From DATKYK01 sp034430255 (GTDB taxonomy: Bacteria; Chloroflexota; Dehalococcoidia; E44-bin15), in assembly GCA_034430255.1 (NCBI GenBank), contig DAOUEU010000004.1, positions 1 to 5,185 of the forward strand: a stretch of 5,185 bases of DNA, written 5' to 3'. This document shows, one piece after another, positions 1-5,185 of the stretch (the stretch's first letter is position 1; every line of letters begins with the position of its first letter). Under the pieces are notes generated by a model, which had not been told where the DNA came from, ran no database searches, and was given only the letters and a program-made list of their open reading frames with translations. A program made the position numbers and the translations under genes.

Positions 1-1
1 G

Positions 2-256
2 AGCTCTGAAATCAAAGTCGAACTCATAAATAATGACCATGCCATAATCAGCTTCATCAACTGCCCCACCTTACTTGCACTGGAGAGGGATGGGTCAGGG
101 CGGGAGATGCTTATATGTAATAAATTGGAAGTGAGACTAATGGAGCTCAAGGCACATTACTTTAACCCTAATATGACTGTCACACCCCTCAAATTACCTC
201 CCCGAGACCCCAACAGCGAGATATGCTGCCAGTGGGAACTGAAAGTGGAGCGGTAG
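2..256 (+). CDS. DUF6125-like protein, 3' part only (left edge cuts it)
   Basis: The reading frame enters from the left edge and ends at a TAG at 254-256, giving the last 84 residues of a protein. By hand alignment about 50 of the 84 residues are identical to the C-terminus of the complete gene that follows, so the two are tandem paralogues. Shared landmarks are NDHA, NCPTLLALER, an Ile-Cys pair, AHYFNPN, VTPLKLPPRD and a terminal ICCQWE segment. The three cysteine sites (NCPT, IC, CC) are all kept, which suggests they matter for structure or for binding a metal or thiol. I recognise the pattern as the uncharacterised DUF6125 family, distantly like ATC hydrolase-type proteins; this is from memory of the family. 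No function can be assigned. The 2-bp gap to the next start implies co-transcription and probably coupled translation. The N-terminal half lies outside the window. Confidence 0.8.
   Translation, partial: SSEIKVELINNDHAIISFINCPTLLALERDGSGREMLICNKLEVRLMELKAHYFNPNMTVTPLKLPPRDPNSEICCQWELKVER
245..250 (+). promoter_or_regulatory. ribosome-binding site (GTGGAG) of the second DUF6125 gene
   Basis: GTGGAG lies inside the last codons of the upstream paralogue, 8 bases before the ATG at 259. It supports the ATG at 259 over the longer frame that opens at 223, which would overlap the upstream gene out of frame. Initiation would be coupled to termination of the upstream gene at 254-256. Confidence 0.55.
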
Positions 257-258
257 AC

Positions 259-816
259 ATGGAAGAATTAATGGTGGACTATAGCAGTTCATTCGATCCC
301 AATTTTAGCCATGAAAAACTAGCTCAGCAAACTCTAACCAGGCTTCTGAGAGCCACCGCTGAATACATGCGCCGTATAGACGGTCACTGGTATCTCAGCG
401 TGATGGAGAAGTGGGGCAACGATGAGGCCATAGATTGCGATATTAAGGTGTGGGAAAGACTGGTTATATATGAAATGAAGATGCTGAGCAGCCTTCTGAA
501 TATCCATGGCGATGATGTGGTTGCGGTAATGAAGGCCCTCCAGGCCAGCCCGTGGTCATTGACCTATGCCTGTGATATAGACGCCAGGAGTAATGATCAT
601 GCTGTAGTCACCTACCGAAACTGCCCTACGCTGCTTGCCCTAGAGAGAGAGGGTAAAGGACGTGAGGGGATTATATGCCAGGAGCTAGAACCAAAGCTTA
701 TGGGTATCATTGCCCACTACTTCAACCCGAATATCAGTGTCACCCCGCTGAAGCTGCCCCCCAGAGATGGCAGTAGCGATATATGTTGCCAGTGGGAGTT
801 CAAGCTGGAGAGGTAA
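259..816 (+). CDS. DUF6125-like protein, complete second copy (185 aa)
   Basis: A small soluble protein with no signal peptide or membrane segment; it should be cytoplasmic. The N-terminus MEEL...DYSSSFDPNF and the segment DGHWYLSVMEKWGNDEA (about residues 41-57), followed by VWERLVIYEMK, match what I remember of DUF6125 proteins from anaerobic bacteria. The second half holds NDHAVV (112-117), NCPTLLALER (121-130), IIC (138-140), AHYFNPN (152-158), LKLPPRD (164-170) and ICCQWEF (175-181). Cys122, Cys140, Cys176 and Cys177 are shared with the upstream copy; Cys60 and Cys105 lie outside the conserved sites. The start at 259 is preferred because the longer frame from 223 only adds an out-of-frame reading of the upstream gene; Met5 at 271 is a weaker alternative. 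The gene sits 2 bp after its paralogue and 14 bp before the bis-MGD enzyme gene, so it probably serves that enzyme as an accessory or pathway protein. That role is inferred from position only. Confidence 0.75.
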   Translation: MEELMVDYSSSFDPNFSHEKLAQQTLTRLLRATAEYMRRIDGHWYLSVMEKWGNDEAIDCDIKVWERLVIYEMKMLSSLLNIHGDDVVAVMKALQASPWSLTYACDIDARSNDHAVVTYRNCPTLLALEREGKGREGIICQELEPKLMGIIAHYFNPNISVTPLKLPPRDGSSDICCQWEFKLER

Positions 817-818
817 TA

Positions 819-826
819 AGAAGGAG
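819..826 (+). promoter_or_regulatory. ribosome-binding site of the bis-MGD oxidoreductase gene
   Basis: GAAGGAG within 820-826 is a strong Shine-Dalgarno sequence 4 bases before the ATG at 831. The spacing is slightly short but usable. It fixes the start at MANQGEIKK rather than at the upstream in-frame ATG at 783, which lies within the preceding gene in another frame and has no such site. Confidence 0.7.
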
Positions 827-830
827 CCAT

Positions 831-3053
831 ATGGCCAATCAGGGAGAGATCAAAAAGACCTTATGCACCTTTTGTACCGGCAACTGCGGCATGCTCGTTC
901 ACGTTGAGGATGGCAGGATAGTGAAGCTCGAGCCCAACCGGAAGCACCCCCTCAGCCGCGGGTTTTCCTGCGAAAGGAACCGCCTGTCACTGAAATGGCT
1001 CTACCACCCTGATCAGCTAATGTATCCCTTGAAGCGGGACGGTGAGCGTGGTGAGGGCAAGTGGAAAAGGATAACATGGGAGCAGGCGCTGGCCGAGATA
1101 GGTGATAAGCTAAACGAGCTGAAGGCTAAATACGGGCCGGAGACGCTGGGCATATTCGAGGGCACTGCCCGCGGCAATGACTACTGGCCCCGGGGCCGCT
1201 TCCTGAGCCTGTTTGGCAATCCCCATAATATATTCGCTGCCGGCACCATCTGCAGCGCCAACGTTATGTCAATGAATGCCGCTATCATGGGCGACGTCAG
1301 CGGCTTTGCAGGGAATATTAACAAGTCCAACTGTGTCGTATACTGGGGTACCGACCCATCGCAGGCCTGGCATAGAGCCTGGGCAGCGATCCTCAACCAG
1401 AAAAAGCGACGTGATGTGAAGGTCATCGCTATTGACCCCAGGCGCACCAGGACCACCGAGATCGCTGACATATGGCTTCAGCTTAGGCCGGGCACCGATA
1501 CCGCGCTCGCACTTGCCTGGCTTAATGTGATCATCAACGAGGAGCTTTACGATAAAGACTTCGTTAAAAATTGGACTGTGGGCTTCGATGAGCTCAAAGC
1601 TCGCGTTCAGCAGTACTCGCCAGAGAGGATCGCCGAGATCACCGGCGTGCCCGCTGGGAAGATCATCTCCGCTGCGCGTATGTACGCTACCAACAAGCCG
1701 GCATTTATACCCTACTCGGTCGCCATCGACCAGCTTGGGTTGAATGGCACCCGCACCGAGCAGTGCCGGGTCATCATGCGGGCCATAACCGGCGACCTCG
1801 GTGTCTGGGGCGGCGAGCTGATCACGCGACCGGGGCAGAAGATTAACGGTGGCAAATTCATAACCGACGCGGAGCTTATCATGATAGACCGCCTCTCCCC
1901 GGAGGAGAGGCAGAAGCAAATGGGGGCCAATGTGTGCCGTCTCTTGAGCCTCACCGGCTGGAGCCTCACATCGGAGCAAATCGGTCGAGTTTACGGTGTG
2001 CCTGCGCCGGTAGGGGTCCAGACCAATGCCCATACACCGATGCTGTGGCGTTCCATCCTCAGCGGAGAGCCATACCCCATAAAGGCGCTTATCGCCTGGG
2101 GCTCAAACCCGCTTTCCTGGGCCGGCAATATCAAGCTGGCCTATGAGGCAATGAAAAGCCCCAACCTGAAGCTCAATGTGGTCCAGGAGCTGTGGATGAC
2201 CCCATCCGCCCAAATAGCCGACTATGTGCTGCCCGGCGCAAGCTGGATGGAGCGTCCTATGTGCAGCAACATGATGGACTTCGGTAGCATGGTAATCGGC
2301 GGCGAGCGACCCATACCTCCCCTGGGGGAGCGCCGCGACGTCTATGAGTTCTTCCGCGGACTGGCCCTCGCCGTGGGGCAGAGTGAGGAGTACTGGCCAT
2401 GGAGGACTCTGGAAGAGGCCAGTGAATACCGCCTCAATCCAACTGGCATAAGCTTCAAAGAGTTCGTGGAGAGGATGGTTCTGTTTCCTGACGAGTTCGA
2501 CCTGCAACCCTGGCTGAAGACCGGCTTCCCTACCCCTTCGGGAAAGGTTGAACTGTACTCCAGCATCCTGGGAAAACTGGATTACGATCCATTGCCCCAC
2601 TATGAAGAGCCTCCGGAAAGCCCGATCAGCACCCCCGGGGTTGCCAGGGATTACCCCCTTATTCTGAACACGGGAGGCACCTTCATGCCCATGTTTAAGT
2701 CCGAGTTCATGCAGCGGAATTTAGGCCGTGTAAGACATCCTCACCCGCTTATGGATATACACCCCGATACCGCTCACAAACTGGGGATTGGTGATGGCGA
2801 CTGGGCCTACATCGAGACCAGAAGAGGGAGGATCAAGCAGAAAGCTAGGTACAACGACGGTATACTGCCCAACGTGGTCAATTGCGAGGCCAACTGGTGG
2901 TTTCCGGAAATGCCAGCCAGCGAGCCGTCCCTGAGTGGGGTCTGGGAATCCAATGCCAATGTTCTCACTCTCGATGAGCCTGAGGCCTGCGACGAGCTCT
3001 CGGGGGGCTGGTGCAACCGAGCGTTGCTGTGCAAGGTGTATCGGGCTCAGTAG
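831..3053 (+). CDS. acetylene-hydratase-like molybdopterin (bis-MGD) oxidoreductase, catalytic subunit, 740 aa
   Basis: A DMSO-reductase-superfamily enzyme with a full-length catalytic chain. An N-terminal [4Fe-4S] domain has Cys12-x2-Cys15-x3-Cys19 and Cys47. The central pterin domain spans roughly residues 55-500, with WGTDPS (172-177) and IDPRRT (201-206) as nucleotide-contact regions. The C-terminal dinucleotide-binding domain starts near YPLILNTGG (608-616). Cys141 in GTICSAN sits where the protein ligand to W or Mo is expected. There is no Tat signal, so it is cytoplasmic. Segments such as ADIWLQLRPGTD, INEELYDKDFV and TPSGKVELYSS closely resemble Pelobacter acetylenicus acetylene hydratase (730 aa), compared from memory. 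The acetylene hydratase catalytic Asp13 position is Thr16 here, and several hydrophobic-ring positions are polar, so acetylene hydration is doubtful. Arg49 occupies the place of the bridging Lys48. No FeS or membrane partner subunit is visible, so it may act alone. The substrate is unknown. Confidence 0.92.
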   Translation: MANQGEIKKTLCTFCTGNCGMLVHVEDGRIVKLEPNRKHPLSRGFSCERNRLSLKWLYHPDQLMYPLKRDGERGEGKWKRITWEQALAEIGDKLNELKAKYGPETLGIFEGTARGNDYWPRGRFLSLFGNPHNIFAAGTICSANVMSMNAAIMGDVSGFAGNINKSNCVVYWGTDPSQAWHRAWAAILNQKKRRDVKVIAIDPRRTRTTEIADIWLQLRPGTDTALALAWLNVIINEELYDKDFVKNWTVGFDELKARVQQYSPERIAEITGVPAGKIISAARMYATNKPAFIPYSVAIDQLGLNGTRTEQCRVIMRAITGDLGVWGGELITRPGQKINGGKFITDAELIMIDRLSPEERQKQMGANVCRLLSLTGWSLTSEQIGRVYGVPAPVGVQTNAHTPMLWRSILSGEPYPIKALIAWGSNPLSWAGNIKLAYEAMKSPNLKLNVVQELWMTPSAQIADYVLPGASWMERPMCSNMMDFGSMVIGGERPIPPLGERRDVYEFFRGLALAVGQSEEYWPWRTLEEASEYRLNPTGISFKEFVERMVLFPDEFDLQPWLKTGFPTPSGKVELYSSILGKLDYDPLPHYEEPPESPISTPGVARDYPLILNTGGTFMPMFKSEFMQRNLGRVRHPHPLMDIHPDTAHKLGIGDGDWAYIETRRGRIKQKARYNDGILPNVVNCEANWWFPEMPASEPSLSGVWESNANVLTLDEPEACDELSGGWCNRALLCKVYRAQ
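1891..1911 (+). repeat. perfect 8-bp stem inverted repeat inside the bis-MGD gene
   Basis: GCCTCTCC at 1891-1898 pairs exactly with GGAGAGGC at 1904-1911 around a 5-base loop. It encodes part of DRLSPEERQ in an interdomain stretch (about residues 353-361). There is no T-tract, so it is not an intrinsic terminator. It may be chance from codon choice or may slow translation locally. Confidence 0.5.
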
Positions 3054-3643
3054 CGCCCGGCTCTGGCTTCGAGCAGTTTCTCCCAGGGGAGATCATCAAA
3101 GTAGCCATGATCCTGAACGTATTCGATGTGTAATTTTCCATCGCGATTATAGCGGTGAAACTGAGCATCGCTCACGCCGTCGAAATCAACCGGAATAATC
3201 AGGTTCTTTTTACACATTTTCAAATCGAAGGCCGGCGTTGCCTTGACCCACCTTCTATCCAGATAGAAGGCAACATAGCCATGATAGATAAATAGGTTTT
3301 CCCCTCTCATCGCATTGGCTATCTTGTTGGGAAGAATGTAGTTGCGGATATCGGCAAACCCCAGTTTGGTAGGAATGCCTGAAGCCCTGGCCAGAGCGGC
3401 CAGAAGTATCGCCTTCTGCACACAATAACCCTCCCCGCGCTTTAAAGTGGCACTTGCCTTGTTGTCCTCAAGAGTATAAAGTGGCACGTAGGGGTTATAC
3501 TTGATCTCGTCCCTCACGAAATAGAAAATGGCCTTGGCCCTATCTACCGTCGTTTCTTGATTCGTGGTTAAGATCTGCGCTTTTTCCTTTACCGACTCCT
3601 CTTCACAATCGATAGTATAGGTACAATTTAAATATTTTGACAT
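3047..3643 (-). CDS. transglutaminase-like (cysteine protease fold) domain protein, 198 aa
   Basis: Single-domain protein of the transglutaminase-like superfamily. RAKAIFYFVRDEIKYNPY (residues 35-52) is the usual helix before the active site. GEGYCVQKAILLAALARASGIP (70-91) carries the nucleophile Cys74. YHGYVAFYLDRRWVKATPAFD (120-140) carries His121 and Asp140, which complete a plausible Cys-His-Asp triad. No signal peptide or transmembrane stretch is seen, so a cytoplasmic location is likely. Members of this superfamily may be proteases, amidases or transpeptidases; the exact reaction cannot be told. The ATG at 3643 has TGGAG upstream at 7 bases spacing and a good -10 element. The gene is convergent with the bis-MGD gene, its TGA overlapping that gene's last codons, and divergent from the AOR gene. 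It is therefore transcribed apart from both and may be functionally unrelated. Confidence 0.88.
   Translation of the reverse strand: MSKYLNCTYTIDCEEESVKEKAQILTTNQETTVDRAKAIFYFVRDEIKYNPYVPLYTLEDNKASATLKRGEGYCVQKAILLAALARASGIPTKLGFADIRNYILPNKIANAMRGENLFIYHGYVAFYLDRRWVKATPAFDLKMCKKNLIIPVDFDGVSDAQFHRYNRDGKLHIEYVQDHGYFDDLPWEKLLEARAGRY
3251..3270. repeat. 9-bp arm palindrome inside the transglutaminase-like gene
   Basis: CCTTCTATC and GATAGAAGG are exact inverted copies separated by CA. It lies within the codons for the YLDRRW segment just after the active-site His121. It has the shape of a dimeric operator or a tight hairpin, but sits in the middle of a coding region; chance is the plainest explanation. 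Confidence 0.45.
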
Positions 3644-3650
3644 GGTTAAA

Positions 3651-3656
3651 CTCCAG
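3651..3656 (-). promoter_or_regulatory. ribosome-binding site of the transglutaminase-like gene
   Basis: On the minus strand CTGGAG precedes the ATG (complement of 3641-3643) with 7 bases between, which supports the chosen start. Confidence 0.55.
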
Positions 3657-3669
3657 AAGGCCTGTCAAA

Positions 3670-3678
3670 ATTATACCA
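3670..3678 (-). promoter_or_regulatory. extended -10 promoter for the transglutaminase-like gene
   Basis: The minus strand reads TGG TATAAT, a perfect -10 hexamer (complement of 3670-3675) with the TGn extension. No good -35 hexamer lies 16-18 bp upstream; AACAAA is the best available, which is usual for extended -10 promoters. Predicted transcription would begin around 3663, leaving a leader of about 20 bases, enough for the ribosome-binding site. Inferred from sequence match only. Confidence 0.6.
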
Positions 3679-3694
3679 TAGGGCAGCGGTGATT

Positions 3695-3703
3695 TGTTAT
3701 AAT
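3695..3703 (+). promoter_or_regulatory. extended -10 promoter for the AOR gene
   Basis: The plus strand reads TGT TATAAT, a perfect -10 hexamer at 3698-3703 with the TGn extension. A TTGACA-like -35 is not seen at the standard distance. Predicted transcription would begin near 3710, giving a leader of roughly 27 bases that contains the strong ribosome-binding site. It lies back to back with the minus-strand -10, with 22 bp between the hexamers, so the two polymerase footprints would overlap. Confidence 0.6.
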
Positions 3704-3721
3704 CAGGAAGCACTTGGGAGC

Positions 3722-3730
3722 AAGGGGAGG
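3722..3730 (+). promoter_or_regulatory. ribosome-binding site of the AOR gene
   Basis: AAGGGGAGG is a strong Shine-Dalgarno sequence 6 bases before the ATG at 3737. It fixes the start at MTSFGYSGKILRVDL, the normal N-terminus of AOR-family proteins. Confidence 0.75.
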
Positions 3731-3736
3731 CTTTAG

Positions 3737-5185
3737 ATGACATCCTTCGGGTATAGCGGTAAGATCCTTAGGGTAGACCTGTCCTCGGGAAACACCACAC
3801 AGATTTCCACAATGGACTATGCCGATAGCTTTCTCGGTGGCAGGGGCATTGGTACCAGGCTCTATTGGGATGAGGTCAGCCCCTGTATAAAAGCCTTCGA
3901 CGCTGAGAATCGGCTAATATTTATGACCGGCCCGCTCACCGGTTTCACCGGACTTGCCGGTTCTAGATGGGGTATATACGGCAGATCTCCAGCCACTACT
4001 CCTGAATGCTTCACCTACTGCAATCTGGGAGGAAGCTGGGGTGCCCACCTAAAGTTTGCCGGTTACGATGGGATAGTAATCCAGGGTAAGTCAGAGAGAC
4101 CGGTCTACCTTGAGATACAAGATGGCAATATCCGGATAAAGGATGCTTCCCACCTGTGGGGCATGGGTGCCATAGAGGTGAGAAAGGCGTTGAAGGCAGA
4201 GCTGGGAAGCTCTGTAAGGGTGGTGGCTATAGGACCTGCCGGCGAGAACCTGGTCAGCTTCGCCATTGTGCTCGCGGATGATGGCGCATCAGGTTCCGCT
4301 GGTCTCGGCGCGGTGATGGGCGCCAAGAAGCTAAAGGCCATTGCCGTGAGTGGCAGCAGTAAGCCAACCGCTGCCGACCCGGAAGGGCTTCGCGAGGTGG
4401 CAAAATACGCCCGTGAGCTGACAAAGGGCATGCCAATGGTGCAGAAAGGGCTAATGCCAGGCCCGAGGATGATGCCTGTGGCCTGTTATGGCTGCATCCG
4501 GGGCTGCATCAGAGCAGACTGCGAGGCAAAGGATGGGACACGCAGTAAGTACATGTGCACTGGTGCCCAGTTCTACCAGGATGCGGCCAAATGGTACTAC
4601 GGAGAATGGCTCCCCGAGAGCATTGAGGTGCCATTCTACGCCAACATGCTCTGCGATGATTACGGGGTCGACACCAATTCCATCGCGGCAATGCTGATCT
4701 GGCTGGGAAGGTGCTACCGTGGGGGTATACTGACCGATTCCGATACCGGTATGTCCATATCAAAGATGGGCAGCCTCGATTTCATAGAGACCCTGTTGAA
4801 GAAGATCTCCACGAGGGATGGGTTCGGGGATATTCTCGCCCGCGGTACCGTTAGAGCGGCCGAGTCCCTGGGGGAAAAAGCCAGAGAGCTTATTACCTAC
4901 TACGTATCCAGAGCCGGACACCTTACTCTTTATGAACCCCGCATGTTCGTCGCCCACGGGCTTATGTATGCCATGGAACCGAGGCAGCCCATTAACCAGC
5001 TGCACGAGATGGGGCTGCCACTTTACCAGTGGCTGGAATGGGTAAATAAGGTTCAGACAGCGTATCTCTCCAGCGACGTGTTTCGCCGTATCGCCAAGAG
5101 GTTCTGGGGAAGCGAACTCGCTGTTGACTTCTCCACCTACGATGGAAAGGCATTGGCGGTGAAGAAGATACAGGATCGCCAGTGC
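3737..5185 (+). CDS. aldehyde:ferredoxin oxidoreductase family protein, 5' part (483 residues; right edge cuts it)
   Basis: The frame is open from the ATG at 3737 to the window edge with no stop. AOR enzymes bind a tungsten-bis-pyranopterin and one [4Fe-4S] cluster and oxidise aldehydes to acids (or run the reverse) with ferredoxin, in the cytoplasm. The N-terminal pterin domain (about 5-205) shows GYSGKILRVDL, LGGRGIG (33-39), TGPLTG (64-69), SRWGIYGRSP (76-85), GGSWGAHLKFAGYDGIVIQGK (98-118) and IGPAGEN (165-171). The cluster motif is Cys250-x2-Cys253-x3-Cys257. The fourth cluster cysteine normally lies close to where the window ends and probably falls just outside. LCDDYGVDT (305-313) and DGFGDILARG (361-370) are further family marks. 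The C-terminal region reads YEPRMFVAHGLMYAMEPRQP...LHE rather than the classical archaeal AOR pattern, pointing to a bacterial subgroup with unknown substrate. About three quarters of a typical 600-650 residue chain is present. Confidence 0.92.
   Translation, partial: MTSFGYSGKILRVDLSSGNTTQISTMDYADSFLGGRGIGTRLYWDEVSPCIKAFDAENRLIFMTGPLTGFTGLAGSRWGIYGRSPATTPECFTYCNLGGSWGAHLKFAGYDGIVIQGKSERPVYLEIQDGNIRIKDASHLWGMGAIEVRKALKAELGSSVRVVAIGPAGENLVSFAIVLADDGASGSAGLGAVMGAKKLKAIAVSGSSKPTAADPEGLREVAKYARELTKGMPMVQKGLMPGPRMMPVACYGCIRGCIRADCEAKDGTRSKYMCTGAQFYQDAAKWYYGEWLPESIEVPFYANMLCDDYGVDTNSIAAMLIWLGRCYRGGILTDSDTGMSISKMGSLDFIETLLKKISTRDGFGDILARGTVRAAESLGEKARELITYYVSRAGHLTLYEPRMFVAHGLMYAMEPRQPINQLHEMGLPLYQWLEWVNKVQTAYLSSDVFRRIAKRFWGSELAVDFSTYDGKALAVKKIQDRQC

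Noticed and set aside
223..258. Possible 12-residue N-terminal extension (MLPVG...) of the complete DUF6125 protein
   Set aside because: These codons are an out-of-frame reading of the upstream paralogue's ICCQWE segment. The ATG at 259 has a suitable ribosome-binding site and gives the N-terminus expected for the family.
783..830. Possible 16-residue N-terminal extension (also starting MLPVG) of the bis-MGD enzyme
   Set aside because: It is the same artefact at the homologous place in the second DUF6125 copy. A much better ribosome-binding site precedes the ATG at 831, and the family's N-terminus starts shortly before the first cluster cysteine.
1269..2033. Long open frame on the minus strand (254 codons)
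   Set aside because: It lies wholly within the bis-MGD gene, has no recognisable protein motif, and is rich in residues typical of antisense readings of GC-rich codons.
2103..2600. Second long minus-strand open frame (165 codons)
   Set aside because: It is antisense to well-conserved parts of the bis-MGD enzyme and shows no domain or ribosome-binding evidence.
831..3053. Formate dehydrogenase or nitrate reductase as the identity of the bis-MGD enzyme
   Set aside because: No selenocysteine-type or Asp ligand context is seen, there is no Tat signal or partner subunit, and the conserved stretches resemble acetylene hydratase more closely.
3079..3092. TCTCCC-AG-GGGAGA inverted repeat as a terminator for the bis-MGD gene
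   Set aside because: A two-base loop is too small to form cleanly, no T-tract follows on either strand, and it lies inside the transglutaminase-like coding region.
4105..5045. Several short open frames on both strands
   Set aside because: They overlap the AOR coding region, which shows strong family motifs throughout in a single uninterrupted frame.
1..5185. CRISPR arrays, tRNA or rRNA genes, insertion sequences
   Set aside because: No regular short repeats, RNA gene signatures, transposase motifs or terminal inverted repeats were found; nearly all of the window is accounted for by coding sequence.

Overview
The window is a compact, gene-dense piece of a bacterial (possibly archaeal) genome, probably from a strict anaerobe. 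It carries two tungsten/molybdenum-pterin enzymes of unrelated folds. One is a complete DMSO-reductase-superfamily (bis-MGD) catalytic subunit that looks most like acetylene hydratase. The other is an aldehyde:ferredoxin oxidoreductase (AOR) cut off by the right edge. Frequent ATA and AGG codons at moderate GC, short intergenic gaps and this gene content suggest a Dehalococcoidia-type Chloroflexota or a Desulfobacterota relative. That assignment is an inference, since no phylogenetic marker is present.

Layout, left to right. Positions 2-256 (+) hold the 3' end of a small protein I place in the DUF6125 family. Positions 259-816 (+) hold a complete second copy of the same family, two bases after the first one's stop. 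Positions 831-3053 (+) hold the 740-residue bis-MGD enzyme, 14 bases further on with a strong ribosome-binding site. These three almost certainly form one transcription unit whose promoter lies left of the window. Positions 3047-3643 (-) hold a transglutaminase-like cysteine-protease-fold protein, tail to tail with the bis-MGD gene and overlapping it by 7 bases. Positions 3644-3736 are a 93-bp divergent intergenic region with two back-to-back extended -10 promoters. Positions 3737 to the end (+) hold the AOR N-terminal 483 residues; its reading frame runs off the edge without a stop.

How the parts may work together: the AOR and the bis-MGD enzyme both need pyranopterin with W or Mo, and both have one visible [4Fe-4S] site at the active subunit. 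Neither has a Tat signal, so both should act in the cytoplasm, with ferredoxin the likely redox partner of the AOR. The bis-MGD enzyme keeps the acetylene hydratase architecture, including a cysteine metal ligand at residue 141, but lacks the catalytic Asp and most of the hydrophobic ring. A different substrate is therefore expected. The tandem DUF6125 proteins keep several cysteines and are the least understood part of the locus. The most interesting hypothesis here is an undescribed W/Mo enzyme module: DUF6125 pair, acetylene-hydratase-like enzyme and neighbouring AOR.
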